Positions 48,556-59,978 are shown, counted from the stretch's first letter. The stretch: DNA of 64,000 nucleotides from Anaerolineae bacterium (GCA_008933735.1 WBUL01000015.1:1-64000), one strand, 5' to 3'. Numbers and translations are program-made. The notes: a model not told the origin generated them from the letters alone.

Positions 48556-51500
48556 GTGCTGGGTAAGTTCGTTTTTTACTTCAAACATTCGGTGAATGAC
48601 CTGAAGTCAAATGGGCGGCGCACCCTGTTTGCGCTGCTTTGCATTGCAGCAGGGGTAGCGGCGATTGTCAGCCTTCAAACGCTGGGGGTGATGATTGAGG
48701 ATACCCTGACAGGCAGCCTGCGCGAAAGCAACCGGGGTGATATACGCATTGTTCCTTCGCCTGGTTTTGCCGGAGATGAGGCAAACTTCAGCGAGAGTAC
48801 CCGCCGCAGAGACGGGATCGTGGAGAGCGAAGACAGCGAAGATTTTGGCTGGCAGTTTACGCCGGAAGGTCAGGAAAAACTCAAACAGTGGTTCGCAGAC
48901 AATTACGAGGGCGACATTGACTTCACTTACCAGCAGGCCCTTGCTTCGAATGCCGCAATTAGTATCAGTGTTCCCGCACGGGACAGCGACAAGGGCATCG
49001 TGCAGCCCTATTTCATTGAGGCCGAACAGTACCCGTTGTTCGGTGAGATTCGGACTGAAGACGACAAACTGCTCAGTGATGTGCTCCAGGCACCGACGGA
49101 TATTGTCATCAGCCGCAACCTTGCCGACGACTTAGGAGCGGAACTGGGTGACAAGATTCGACTCAGTCGGGCGACCGAAGATTTCACGCTGCGCGGTATT
49201 GTGGCTACGGATGCCGAAGGTGGTTTCGAAAACATCCTGGGGGCAATTTTTGGCTATTACTATGTGGATGTGTCTGCGGCGCAGCTCTTTGAGGATTTAA
49301 CACCCGGTCAGGCAACCGTAATTTATGTTGGATTAGATAATCCTGACAAGGTAGAGGAAGTTGATAACGCTTTCCGGAGACGTTATCCCTACCTGGGAAC
49401 AGTGACCACCGTTGAGCTTGAAGAACGCAACTCCAAAATCTCCAACACGGTGAATGAACTCGTCATCATCATGGGGCTGGTGTCGATTCTGATTGGTGGC
49501 ATTGGGATCGTAAATACGATGCTGGTGATCGTCAGCCGCCGGACAGTGGAAGTTGCCGTCTTAAAAACCATTGGCCTTGAACCTGAACAGGTGACCATTC
49601 TGTTCCTTATTGAGGCGATTCTGATGGGTATTGCAGGTGGCTTCCTGGGGATTTTGCTGGGATGGGCGATGGCGTTTGGCCTTAAAGGTGTTGCCGGAAC
49701 CTTCGTGGCACAATCCCTGGCCTTCCGTGTTGCCCCTGAGCCTGCCTTAAACGGCTTCATCGTTGGGGTATTCATCACGGCAGTGTTCGGCTTTCTCCCG
49801 ACGCTCGCCGCCGGTCAGGTGCGCCCTGCAACGGTGCTCCGACCCAGCGAAACCATTATCCCGCGCAGCGGCAGGCTTCAATCGTTTGCTGCCCTGATGC
49901 TGGTATTAGCGGCCATTAGCCTGGTGGCCCAGGGCCTCATCGGAAATCTGCTGGATTTTGGGGACGAATTTCAGCTCATCACGGGCGCGAACGGTGCAAT
50001 CATCGGTGTGTTGATGAGTATCCCGATTGTGCTGGGCGGTTTTCTGGATATGAGAAAGGGCAGAAAAAGTCGCAGTTGGCCTTTCCGCCTGCTCCTCATC
50101 TGGCCCGGACTGCTGGTACTTTCGCTGGTGGGCGGCTTTGCCTTTGGCTACTTCGTGACCTCTATCATTGTTGTATCGGTCACGTTTATTCTGGTGGGCA
50201 GTCTGTATCTCCTCCTGCTGCTGCTTATCTGGGCGGTAGGCGGTGGATCGCTTTCTGAATTTCCAGTGCTCGGCGGTCTGCCCTCGGTGTTGAGGGTGCT
50301 GGCGTTCATATTTTTCCCCTTGTGGACGGCATTCATCGTCTTTTTTGTAGTGGTGCTGAAACCGCCGACCATAGCGCTGGGGATTTTCAGTCTGTTCTTT
50401 TTCATCCACATCCCGGCGCTCATCGTCACGCTGGTGCTGCCCGCGTGGGTACTGGGTCAGCTTCTACAGCGTTATGGCTTTCTTGACCTCAAGATTTCGC
50501 TGCGGGCGATGGTCGCGGCCAAAGGACGTGGGGCGTCAATGCTCCTGGCACTGGTCATCGGGATTTTTACGCTCAGTGCTATCACGATGATGGTGGACTC
50601 GATCCTCAACATTTTTGATGAACTTCTGGTTGACCAGATTGGGGGGAACGTATTGATCTTCCCGGCGGGCGGTGAAGACACCCTGGCACAGGTTGAAAAT
50701 GTGCTTGAAAACCACCAGGGGGTTAAGAGTTACTCGGTGATACGGAATTACGAGGCGACCTTTGTTTCGCTGGTGGATGTAAGTGCCAACGAAACCCTCA
50801 AGTGGAATGACCTAGAAGAGCGGATTTTAAGCAAGGAACGGGTTGGAGATATGGGCGAAGATCTTGTGGACCAGCTTGACTTCAGCTTCAGTTCAGTGGA
50901 TGCCCGCCGTCTTGATGCGAATCTGCCCGATGTGAAACTTTACAAGGGGCGCCAGCTTGATCCTCAGACTGACACTGGCCCGGATGCAGATGGCAACTGG
51001 CCCATCGTGATTTCTGCGACCCAGGCGACGATTGACGCAGGGATTGATGTGGGGGATCTGATTACCTTCTCGATTGGCGACAGGCGTACGGATCGAATCA
51101 CCTTCCACATTGTCGGAATGTTGGATAAACGTGGCGGCAGCGTTAGTGGCATTGGCTCGGACAATTATACGCTGATTGATTCTTTTGGCAGTCTCGAACC
51201 CACAGAGGTGTTTGGTGTAGCGGACATAGAAGAAAGCCAGATTCGCAGTGTAAGGCGCGAACTGGCGGAAATCCCCGGCGTTTTTGTGCTGGAGACTCGC
51301 CTGCTCAACGAACTCATCACGAGCGTCATCGACCAGTTCACCTCGTTCCCAATTCTGGTCGCGGCGCTGGCGCTGTTTACAGGCGGCATCGTGATTGCAA
51401 ATGCGGTTGCCCTCTCCACTATGGAAAGGCGGCGCGAAATTGGCATCATGAAGGCCATCGGTTTACAGCGTGAACGGGTGCTGGGAATGCTGCTGCTTGA

Positions 51501-51729
51501 AAACAGTCTGATGGGTCTGATTGGCGGTCTGATCGGAGTCGGAATTGGCGTGCTGCTGCTGGCAGGTGCCCTGGTGTTTGTGTTTGAAGGCGAGCTTGGG
51601 AACACGATTCCCTATGGGACTGCCTTCATGTTAATGGGCCTGTGCATTCTTATTGCCCTGGGTGCGGCCATTGTTTCGGTATGGGGCGCTTCTGGTGAAA
51701 AACCGCTGAATGTCCTCCGATATGAATAA
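48556..51729 (+). CDS. FtsX-like ABC permease, large double type
   Basis: 1057 residues from GTG 48556 with aaggag nine bases upstream. Two FtsX/MacB-type halves, each with a periplasmic domain and helices: first around residues 20-450 (LFALLCIAAGVAAIVSLQTLG; EVAVLKTIGLEPEQVTILFLIEAILMG), then a middle hydrophobic block of about six helices and a second half ending RREIGIMKAIGLQRERVLGMLLLENSLMGLIGGLIG. It works with the ATPase just upstream. No substrate-binding gene is seen. The middle helices between the halves make it longer than ordinary permeases of the family. Confidence 0.9.
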   Translation: MLGKFVFYFKHSVNDLKSNGRRTLFALLCIAAGVAAIVSLQTLGVMIEDTLTGSLRESNRGDIRIVPSPGFAGDEANFSESTRRRDGIVESEDSEDFGWQFTPEGQEKLKQWFADNYEGDIDFTYQQALASNAAISISVPARDSDKGIVQPYFIEAEQYPLFGEIRTEDDKLLSDVLQAPTDIVISRNLADDLGAELGDKIRLSRATEDFTLRGIVATDAEGGFENILGAIFGYYYVDVSAAQLFEDLTPGQATVIYVGLDNPDKVEEVDNAFRRRYPYLGTVTTVELEERNSKISNTVNELVIIMGLVSILIGGIGIVNTMLVIVSRRTVEVAVLKTIGLEPEQVTILFLIEAILMGIAGGFLGILLGWAMAFGLKGVAGTFVAQSLAFRVAPEPALNGFIVGVFITAVFGFLPTLAAGQVRPATVLRPSETIIPRSGRLQSFAALMLVLAAISLVAQGLIGNLLDFGDEFQLITGANGAIIGVLMSIPIVLGGFLDMRKGRKSRSWPFRLLLIWPGLLVLSLVGGFAFGYFVTSIIVVSVTFILVGSLYLLLLLLIWAVGGGSLSEFPVLGGLPSVLRVLAFIFFPLWTAFIVFFVVVLKPPTIALGIFSLFFFIHIPALIVTLVLPAWVLGQLLQRYGFLDLKISLRAMVAAKGRGASMLLALVIGIFTLSAITMMVDSILNIFDELLVDQIGGNVLIFPAGGEDTLAQVENVLENHQGVKSYSVIRNYEATFVSLVDVSANETLKWNDLEERILSKERVGDMGEDLVDQLDFSFSSVDARRLDANLPDVKLYKGRQLDPQTDTGPDADGNWPIVISATQATIDAGIDVGDLITFSIGDRRTDRITFHIVGMLDKRGGSVSGIGSDNYTLIDSFGSLEPTEVFGVADIEESQIRSVRRELAEIPGVFVLETRLLNELITSVIDQFTSFPILVAALALFTGGIVIANAVALSTMERRREIGIMKAIGLQRERVLGMLLLENSLMGLIGGLIGVGIGVLLLAGALVFVFEGELGNTIPYGTAFMLMGLCILIALGAAIVSVWGASGEKPLNVLRYE

Positions 51730-51762
51730 TAGGAATGGGCGGCGTAAAAACCGCCCGCTCTT

Positions 51763-52245
51763 TCATACGATTGGTTTGACACGCTGGAACAGTAGCTGAG
51801 GTATGATTGTTCCCCCTGCAATCGCGGCGAGAATAAAACCGGTTTTGGTGGCGTTGATCATGGTTTCTACGAGAATATCCTGACCAAAGGCCACATCTGC
51901 ATCCGCGAGGTTAATAAGGCCCAGCATGGCTCGGTATGCAAATACACCCGGAACCATTGGAATGGCAGCACTCACGGTAAAAATAGCGGCGGGCGCACTG
52001 CACCTGCGTGCAAAGTAAGTGCCCAGGAAACCAATCACCGTTGCCCCAGCCAGTGTTGCCAGTTCTATCGTTGCTCCACTTTCCATGAGGCCGGTGCGAA
52101 TGGCATGACCCGCCGCGCCGCCAATCACACACCCAAACAAAGTACGTTTGGGCACATTAAACAGGATTGCAAAACCTAACGCGGCAATACCTGACCAGAA
52201 GGCATCCTGAGCGATCAACCAGGTTAAATCGAAAGTCTCTTTCAT
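51763..52245 (-). CDS. Threonine/serine exporter, C-terminal subunit (DUF3815)
   Basis: 160 residues with four to five helices (AFWSGIAALGFAILFNVPKRTLFGCVIGGAAGHAIRTGLM; ATVIGFLGTYFARRCSAPAAIFTVSAAIPMVPGVFAYRAMLG). It matches the second half of ThrE. It overlaps the following partner by four bases. In many bacteria the exporter is one chain; here it is split. Confidence 0.85.
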   Translation of the reverse strand: MKETFDLTWLIAQDAFWSGIAALGFAILFNVPKRTLFGCVIGGAAGHAIRTGLMESGATIELATLAGATVIGFLGTYFARRCSAPAAIFTVSAAIPMVPGVFAYRAMLGLINLADADVAFGQDILVETMINATKTGFILAAIAGGTIIPQLLFQRVKPIV

Positions 52246-53048
52246 AGCCCTTCAACCCCCATCAACCGCATGGCGATAAGGAGTCCCAGCGCGATGCACA
52301 GGGCAATGATTCCTCCTGTTACGCCGCGCACCAGCCCCATGACGACATACCCATTGATAACATCTTCCGCCGCGTTTATCAGAGGGACGCCAGGGACAAG
52401 CAGCAGCACCGAGGCCGCCAGCGCGATCTGCGGTTCTTTGCCTATGTTATACCGGGTGGCAAGGCTGGCGATCAGCCCGGCGATTAAAGCTGTCACGATG
52501 ACCACGAGGAATGAATTGAAAAATCGTCGATTCAATTCCTGCCGGACGTACATAGCGGTCGAGGAGGCTGCAAAAGTGATCGCCATTACCGGGAAATCGC
52601 CTCCAAACAGCCGCGCAAAGGCCGCACAGGCCAGCCCAACCATTGCGACAACTGTCCAGCGGTGGTAATTGTGGGGGAGGGCATCCAGTTTTTCGAGCTC
52701 TGCCCGCAGTTGGAAACGGTCCAGTTCGCCAATTTCCACCCGCCGTGAAATGCTATTGACCGCGTCGATCAGATGCATATTGACCCCAATTCGCACGATT
52801 CTCCGAATTTTGGTACGGAAGTCATCACCACTGATCGTTGTCACCACAATCGCGTTAGGAGAAACAAAAATATCCATCCAATTGCAGCCCAACCCGGTGC
52901 CGATACGATGAACTGTTTCCTCGACACGCTGGCTGTCCGCGCCATTTTGCAGAAGCATTTGCCCTGCCCACAACGCCACATCGATTACATCGCGCAGTGT
53001 TTCGTATTCCAATATGGCCGTTGAACCAGTACGAATGACCACGTGCAT
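52242..53048 (-). CDS. Threonine/serine exporter, N-terminal subunit (DUF1212)
   Basis: 268 residues from ATG 53048 (ggagag upstream). An N-terminal cytoplasmic domain with ALWAGQMLLQNGADSQRVEETVHRIGTGLG, SPNAIVVTT and RRVEIGELDRFQLRAEL precedes five helices (VAMVGLACAAFARLFGGDF; LAASVLLLVPGVPLINAAEDVINGYVVMGLVRG). It is the first half of ThrE and is co-transcribed with the C-terminal half. Together they export threonine, serine or small amino acids. Confidence 0.87.
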   Translation of the reverse strand: MHVVIRTGSTAILEYETLRDVIDVALWAGQMLLQNGADSQRVEETVHRIGTGLGCNWMDIFVSPNAIVVTTISGDDFRTKIRRIVRIGVNMHLIDAVNSISRRVEIGELDRFQLRAELEKLDALPHNYHRWTVVAMVGLACAAFARLFGGDFPVMAITFAASSTAMYVRQELNRRFFNSFLVVIVTALIAGLIASLATRYNIGKEPQIALAASVLLLVPGVPLINAAEDVINGYVVMGLVRGVTGGIIALCIALGLLIAMRLMGVEGL

Positions 53049-53141
53049 CTCTCCTTTCGTACTGTAACCGTCAACACTCTAGCAGGGGAAAATTTTAGTG
53101 TGAAGGGACAGACAGCATCATTTTTTTATTCAAAATGCCAG

Positions 53142-54572
53142 TTAAAAGCCCTTGCTTTTGGCTTCGTTCCAGAGTAGATCCATTTCCGCCAGGGTCATGT
53201 CTTTCAGATTCCGTCCTGCATATTGTTCGATGTACTCAAAACGGCGGCGGAAGCGCTGGTTCGCCGCTCGCAGGGCAATTTCCGGCTCGACTTCCAACCA
53301 GCGGGCCAGATTCACAACCGCGAATAACAGATCGCCAATTTCATTAGTGCGCTCATCTGGGTTATCAGCATGGCGGATTTCCTCGATCTCTTCGAGTACT
53401 TTCTCATACACAGGCGCGATGTCACCCCAATCAAAACCAACTTTGGCCGCTTTTTTCTGGTATTTGTAGGCCTGTATCAGGGCGGGTAGTGCGGCTGGAA
53501 GTCCCTCTAGTAATGATTTCGGCTGGTCACCATTGTTAGTTTTTTCGGCCTGTTTCTGCGTTTCCCAGACGCGGTTTAAATCACTCACCGTTTTCACCTC
53601 CACGTCGCCCCAGACGTGCGGATGCCGCCGCACAATTTTGTCACTGATGCCCGCCAGAATATCCGCCATTGTGAAATGCCCCTCTTCAATGGCGACCTGG
53701 CTGTGCAGCACCACCTGAAGCAGCAAATCGCCCAGTTCTTCGCACAGAGCAGTCATATCCTCTTTGTCCAGCGCGTCCAGCACCTCATATGTCTCTTCCA
53801 TCAGATAGGGGCGCAGACTCAGGTGGGTTTGTTCTTTGTCCCAGGGACAGCCATCCGGGGCACGCAGATGGGCGATGATGTCCTGGAAATATTCAAAGCT
53901 GCTGGCTCGATGTAAAGGAGGAAGATACAGAGTCGTTAAATGCGCGATGTGAGGGCTGCGGTCAATTTCGTACAGGGCGAGACTTTCTCGAATCCCGTCA
54001 GGTAACCCTGCCCTGTGCAGCAAAACCACCGGATGTTCATCGGGGTACTGGTTCATCAGCGTTAATTTCACGTCAGAGGCGACCGCCTTGCTGTAGACCT
54101 GACCAATCAATGCTGGCTGGTCGGGATTCAAGGGTGGGTGGTGCATCTGGGCAATTTCCGCCGCATCATGAATTTGCAGCCCCGCCATTGCATCAATGCT
54201 TAGTAATTTGAGTGATGGCTCTATAAAACTCATCCCATCAACGATTTCTACAGGAATTTCACCCGCTTTTTGCAGCAGCAGGGTCACTGTTTGTTCTCCC
54301 ACCAGTGGATGCCCTGGCACAGCATAGGCGACTTCCTCATGTTCTTGTACCATCTGTAAAACATGCCCGGCAATCGTTTCATACAGACTTTCAAAATTGT
54401 TAGCGGTTTCGTACAGCCCATCGAAGCTCTCATAATCGCGCTGAATTGCTGCCACTGCGGGGTGACGCGCTGTGCGGAGGTAAAGATGTTTAGCTTCGTG
54501 CAAAATACGCCACGCACGGCGGGTGATGTCATCTTCATGTCCGGGGCCCAATCCTACAATTGTCAGTTTCAT
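53142..54572 (-). CDS. mazG: MazG nucleotide pyrophosphohydrolase with N-terminal methylase-like domain
   Basis: 476 residues, the YabN-type fusion. Residues 1-230 are a tetrapyrrole methylase-like domain (KLTIVGLGPGHEDDITRRAW, YAVPGHPLVGEQTV). Residues 235-470 are MazG (LRAPDGCPWDKEQTHLSLRPYLMEETYEVLDAL; ELGDLLLQVVLHSQ with E-x-x-E and D ligands; KVGFDWGD; EIGDLLFAVVNLARW). It hydrolyses abnormal or excess NTPs. It overlaps the methyltransferase gene by four bases. Confidence 0.92.
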   Translation of the reverse strand: MKLTIVGLGPGHEDDITRRAWRILHEAKHLYLRTARHPAVAAIQRDYESFDGLYETANNFESLYETIAGHVLQMVQEHEEVAYAVPGHPLVGEQTVTLLLQKAGEIPVEIVDGMSFIEPSLKLLSIDAMAGLQIHDAAEIAQMHHPPLNPDQPALIGQVYSKAVASDVKLTLMNQYPDEHPVVLLHRAGLPDGIRESLALYEIDRSPHIAHLTTLYLPPLHRASSFEYFQDIIAHLRAPDGCPWDKEQTHLSLRPYLMEETYEVLDALDKEDMTALCEELGDLLLQVVLHSQVAIEEGHFTMADILAGISDKIVRRHPHVWGDVEVKTVSDLNRVWETQKQAEKTNNGDQPKSLLEGLPAALPALIQAYKYQKKAAKVGFDWGDIAPVYEKVLEEIEEIRHADNPDERTNEIGDLLFAVVNLARWLEVEPEIALRAANQRFRRRFEYIEQYAGRNLKDMTLAEMDLLWNEAKSKGF

Positions 54573-55325
54573 ATTTTTTGAAGCTCCAACCAGTAGTGGT
54601 CTGCTAGCACGGGCGGTGCAAGGCGACTTTCCAGATTCATAAGCAAATTCATCAGTGTTGGCCGGGTCTCAATCACCGGAAAAATGTCGGATGGCGGTAA
54701 AAATACACCCAAACCTGTTTTTCGGACAGGTGAGAAAACCGGTGCAAATGCCTGGGCAAGCTGTCTCGATGAGGGGTAATAGACCGTAAAAGGATTTCCA
54801 TCGTGCACCTGGGCCGTACTTTTCCCTGACCAACGCCGCGTGGCGGTGCGCCAATCCAGATGGAAACCATGCCATAGGGTTTCCCACAGGCAGAATCTAC
54901 CCATGACTCCAAAGGCCAGATAAGCCTGTGCGGTGGTTTTTTGCTCCAGAAAATCTGCCAGCGGTTTCCAGTGATGGGTGCAGTTTAGCGGCCCAAAATT
55001 GCTGTATACGCCGTCAAATATGCTATCGAGCTTCCAGTTTTGAGGGTCGTTCAGATCGAAATGATGGAAGGTTGCTGTGAGTCCGGCAGCGAGGATTTTT
55101 TGCGCGGCCACAGCCAGCATGACGAGACTGGCGTCGGTAGCAACGACTTCTACACCGCGCTGTGCCAGATGGAGCGCGTCCTCACCCGTGCCACAGCCAA
55201 TTTCAAGAACACGCATGCCAGGGGAAAACAGGGCATCAAGGCGCTGCCAGACTCTTGCCCGCAGCCATTGGGCAATCGCGGAATGCGTAAATTCAGCATC
55301 ATACGTGCGGGCAAGACGATCAAAG

Positions 55326-56664
<1,339 letters not shown>

Positions 56665-56687
56665 TCAGAGAAAAAGGAGCCATCCTT

Positions 56688-56891
56688 ATGGACGGGCGTA
56701 GCCGCAGCGATATTCAACCCGGTATGGAAGTGTATATAGTCCTAAAACAAGATCAGCGCACCGGAAAACTGACCAGAGGTATTGTTCAAAACATCCTGAC
56801 CAAGTCGTCATATCACCCACACGGCATCAAAGTGCGCCTCCAGGATGGGCAGGTTGGGCGAGTTCAGAAGTTTGTGTCGGATACGCGATGA
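56688..56891 (+). CDS. ywbE: YwbE-family small protein
   Basis: 67 residues from ATG 56688 (aaggag at 56672). The family pattern is clear: RSDIQPGMEVYIVLKQDQRTGKLTRGIVQNILTKSSYHPHGIKVRLQDGQVGRVQKFV. Members are small beta-rich, KOW-like proteins of unknown function. Its stop overlaps the next start by four bases. Confidence 0.9.
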   Translation: MDGRSRSDIQPGMEVYIVLKQDQRTGKLTRGIVQNILTKSSYHPHGIKVRLQDGQVGRVQKFVSDTR

Positions 56892-57676
56892 TTGGTCTGC
56901 TGCTGGTTACTGCCGGAATGGGAGTCATCGGATTAATTTCGTTGGGGGTGGCGGCAGAAGTGCGCCGTCAGACCTTTAATGGCCTGCTGCGTGATATTGT
57001 ATACGGCCTGCGGAACTTTATCTCTGCCTGTGGATATGTACGGCGGCATCATCCCAACCCCTCCCTGGCAGTGTTAGAAACGATTTTCTGGCTGTTGATG
57101 CTGTTCCCTCTGTTCGATAATGTGTTGAATCCCCGCAGCGGAAATACGGCTGCCTGGGTGTGGTATCTGACCATTGGCCCGCACGAAATTGGGCATGTGA
57201 TATGTCTCCCTTTTGGGCGTTTTATCTCCGTCGCAGGTGGATCAATCTGGCAGGTACTATTCTGGGCGGGCCTCGGTACATTTGTCCTGCTGGTACGACA
57301 CCGCATAGGAACAGCCATGCTCATGTGGCTGATCGCCGGACATAGTTTTATCAATCTTTCTGTTTATATTCGTGATGCCCGTGCCCGCGATCTGGATCTG
57401 CTGTTTGGATTGGATAAGGACGCGCACGATTGGTGGAATCTGCTGCGCTGGACTGGCTTGCTGGAATACGACTATATCCTTGCAGATATGGCCGTTGTGA
57501 TAGGGATCATCGTTGTTCTGGCAGCGATTATGGTGGCGCTGCTGTGCACCTGGTTTTTACCGCGCACAGGTCAGCCGCGTTTCCGGGGGTTTGGGGGGAC
57601 GGCGCTGGTGCAGGCTGTCCGTCAGGCGGGGTATGCCTCTCGTGAAGATGTGGTTTTTGGTGAAATTGTGAGATGA
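56888..57676 (+). CDS. Integral membrane protein with HEXXH-type motif
   Basis: 262 residues with six to seven helices. The zinc-protease-like H-E-I-G-H sits in GPHEIGHVICLPFGRF, followed by VAGGSIWQVLFWAGLG, an H-S-F helix (IAGHSFINLSVYIRDARARDL) and KDAHDWWNLLRWTGLLEYD. The HEXXH, GGS.WQ and HDW blocks are the conserved parts of a family often listed as hypothetical or M50-like. The active site would lie in the membrane. Cleavage has not been shown for the family to my knowledge. Coupled by overlap to ywbE and to the ABC permease. Confidence 0.75.
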   Translation: MIGLLLVTAGMGVIGLISLGVAAEVRRQTFNGLLRDIVYGLRNFISACGYVRRHHPNPSLAVLETIFWLLMLFPLFDNVLNPRSGNTAAWVWYLTIGPHEIGHVICLPFGRFISVAGGSIWQVLFWAGLGTFVLLVRHRIGTAMLMWLIAGHSFINLSVYIRDARARDLDLLFGLDKDAHDWWNLLRWTGLLEYDYILADMAVVIGIIVVLAAIMVALLCTWFLPRTGQPRFRGFGGTALVQAVRQAGYASREDVVFGEIVR

Positions 57677-58485
57677 AAGAAATCACCCCTTCCAGGGGAT
57701 GGCCTGCTCCCAACTTCAAAGAGCTCTGGGAATACCGCGAGCTGCTGTATTTCTTAACGTGGCGTGATGTTAAAGTCCGTTATAAACAAACCGTGCTGGG
57801 AATAGCGTGGGCGGTGATTCAGCCTGTCAGCACGATGATTGTTTTCAGCATTTTTTTTGGCCGTCTGGCAGAAATTCCCTCTGACGGCATTCCTTATCCT
57901 GTATTCAGCTATGCGGCGCTGGTACCCTGGACATTTTTTAGCAATGGTTTGCGACAGTCATCGGAGAGTCTTGTTCTGAATACGACCCTCATTACCCGTG
58001 TGTATTTTCCCCGGCTGATTATTCCGCTGTCCGCGATTTTATCCGGCGTGGTGGATTTTGTACTGGCTTTTGGCGTGCTGTTGGGGATGGTGCTGGCCTA
58101 TGGAATTGTGCCCACAGGAAACCTCCTGTTTCTGCCGTTTTTTATGCTGCTTGCGGCGGTAACAGCGCTGGGGGTAGGCATCTGGATGGCCGCTTTGAAC
58201 GTACAGTTTCGGGATGTGCGCTATACGGTGCCATTTTTGATCCAGTTGTGGTTGTTTATTACCCCGATTGCCTATCCCAGCAGTCTGCTGGATACCCCCT
58301 GGCGCACGATCTATGGGCTGAATCCGATGGTCGGTGTAGTGGAAGGGGTACGCTGGTCGCTGCTGGGCACGGATACTGCACCCCAGTCGATCTTTCTGGC
58401 ATCCACGCTGGTTGCATTGGGGCTGCTCATAACCGGGCTCCTGTATTTCAAGCGGATGGAAATCACCTTTGCAGATGTCATTTAG
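57673..58485 (+). CDS. ABC-2 type polysaccharide export permease (Wzm/TagG type)
   Basis: 270 residues, six helices, starting at ATG 57673 (overlap of four bases with the previous gene). Signatures: YFLTWRDVKVRYKQTVLGIAWAVIQP, FSNGLRQSSESLVLNTTLITRVYFPRLIIPLSAIL, and LLDTPWRTIYGLNPMVGVVEG. It exports lipid-linked O-antigen or teichoic polymers with a Wzt/TagH ATPase. No ATPase follows here; the next gene is malE. The ATPase must lie elsewhere or be lost. Confidence 0.9.
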   Translation: MKEITPSRGWPAPNFKELWEYRELLYFLTWRDVKVRYKQTVLGIAWAVIQPVSTMIVFSIFFGRLAEIPSDGIPYPVFSYAALVPWTFFSNGLRQSSESLVLNTTLITRVYFPRLIIPLSAILSGVVDFVLAFGVLLGMVLAYGIVPTGNLLFLPFFMLLAAVTALGVGIWMAALNVQFRDVRYTVPFLIQLWLFITPIAYPSSLLDTPWRTIYGLNPMVGVVEGVRWSLLGTDTAPQSIFLASTLVALGLLITGLLYFKRMEITFADVI

Positions 58486-58516
58486 CACAAATTATTAAAT
58501 CGGTTTAGCGAATTCA

Positions 58517-58544
58517 TTGACAGCCCCTTTCGGCGAACTATAAT
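58517..58544 (+). promoter_or_regulatory. Strong sigma70-type promoter of the mal operon
   Basis: TTGACA (58517-58522), 16 bases, TATAAT (58539-58544): both boxes are consensus. The start would be near 58551, leaving a leader of about 220 bases before malE. Confidence 0.85.
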
Positions 58545-58550
58545 TGTAGA

Positions 58551-58772
58551 AAATATTCGTTCTGAAACATGGGCAAAAACTCCTCTTATTTACCTTTTTC
58601 CACTGTGTACGGACAACCGTATAGAGTCGTCTGCGTTGTGCGGAGTTGATGGCTGTGTTGAATCAATCAAAGGAGTTGGGTGGACATCACGATTTGGGAT
58701 AGCATTTTTACAAGGAGTGGCAGCTTGCTGTCATTCGCAATGAATAACCTTAAGTAGTGGAGAGTTTAGAAA
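58551..58772 (+). promoter_or_regulatory. Long malE leader
   Basis: The leader has a palindrome tacgg-acaa-ccgta (58608-58621), a possible repressor site about 60 bases after the start. A 26-codon frame ATG 58569 to TGA 58649 has no ribosome-binding site. The malE start is preceded by tggagag. No known riboswitch is recognised. Confidence 0.45.
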
Positions 58773-59978
58773 ATGAAACGTCGTTTGACTTTGTTTGTCC
58801 TTTTTGCCCTGCTGGTAAGCAGCTTTGGCAGCCTGGCCTCGGCTCAGGATGAAGTAACCCTCCTCATCTGGGCGGATGAAACCCGCGCCGGTGTGATCGA
58901 AGAACTCGGTGGTACGTTTGAAGAGGAATACGGTGTATCACTGGAAGTCCAGCAGCTTGCCTTTGGCGACATTCGTGACCAGCTACGTATCGCTGGCCCG
59001 GCGGGTGAGGGCCCGGATGTCATTATCGGCGCTCATGACTGGCTGGGTGAGCTGGTGGCCAACGGTCTGGTTGCCCCGGTTGATCTGGGCGAAGATGTGG
59101 ATAACTTCTCGCCAGTCGCAATCCAGGCATTCACCTATGAAAGCCAGCTTTATGGTGTGCCATATGCGGTTGAAAATATCGCTCTGTTCTACAACACGGA
59201 ACTCGTGCCCGAACCGCCCAAGACCTGGGCTGAAGTTCGTGCGCTTTCCGAAGAACTCACGGATGCAGACGCGGGCCAGTATGGCTTTGTGATTCAACAG
59301 GGTGACCCCTATCACTTCTTCCCGGTGATGACCTCCTTCGGTGGGTACGTTTTTGGCGTTGACGAAGAAGGCAACTATAACCCTGAAGATGTCGGTATTG
59401 ACAGCGAAGGCGCAATTGCAGGTTTGCAGTTCGTCGTGGATATGATTAACGACGGTCTCATCCCCTCCGGGCTGGACGGCAACACGGCCCAGACCCTTTT
59501 CCAGGATGGCAAAGCCGCCATGTACATCACGGGCCCCTGGAACGTGCAGGCCTTCACCGACGCAGGAACGCCCTTCGCCATTGCCCCCATTCCGGCGGCT
59601 GAAGAAGGTGGCGAGAACGGTGCTCCCTTCATTGGCTCGCAGGGTTTCATGGTCAGCGCGTTCAGCGAAAACCTGCCCCTCGCTCAGGTGTTCCTGACCG
59701 AATTTGCGGCCTCCGAAGAAGTTCAGCAGCTTCTGTATGAACGTGGTGGGCGCCCTTCAGCCCTGCTTTCCGTCATGGAAGGCGTTGAAGACCCGTATGC
59801 GGCGGCGTTTGCTGAAGCCAGTGCCACCGGGCTGCCCATGCCCGCTATCCCCGAAATGTCAGCGGTCTGGAGCTTCTGGGGTGATGCGGTTACCAACGCG
59901 ATGCTTGGTGCACAAACCCCTGAAGAAGCTTTCTCAACGGCTGCCTCCGAAATTCGTGCTGCCATCGCAGGCGAATAA
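58773..59978 (+). CDS. malE: Maltose/maltodextrin ABC transporter binding protein
   Basis: 401 residues with signal peptide (LTLFVLFALLVSSFGSLASA). MalE family motifs: LLIWADETRAGVIEELGGTFEEEYGV, GPDVIIGAHDWLGELVANGLVAPVDL, PYAVENIALFYNTELVPEPPKTWAE, QDGKAAMYITGPWNVQAF and IGSQGFMVSAFSENLPLA. It binds malto-oligosaccharides outside the membrane and delivers them to MalFG. No lipobox, so it is free or otherwise tethered. The ATPase MalK is not in the window; it may be shared. Confidence 0.93.
   Translation: MKRRLTLFVLFALLVSSFGSLASAQDEVTLLIWADETRAGVIEELGGTFEEEYGVSLEVQQLAFGDIRDQLRIAGPAGEGPDVIIGAHDWLGELVANGLVAPVDLGEDVDNFSPVAIQAFTYESQLYGVPYAVENIALFYNTELVPEPPKTWAEVRALSEELTDADAGQYGFVIQQGDPYHFFPVMTSFGGYVFGVDEEGNYNPEDVGIDSEGAIAGLQFVVDMINDGLIPSGLDGNTAQTLFQDGKAAMYITGPWNVQAFTDAGTPFAIAPIPAAEEGGENGAPFIGSQGFMVSAFSENLPLAQVFLTEFAASEEVQQLLYERGGRPSALLSVMEGVEDPYAAAFAEASATGLPMPAIPEMSAVWSFWGDAVTNAMLGAQTPEEAFSTAASEIRAAIAGE

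Noticed and set aside
58569..58649. Leader peptide in the malE leader
   Set aside because: The 26-codon frame has no ribosome-binding site and no codon pattern suggesting attenuation.
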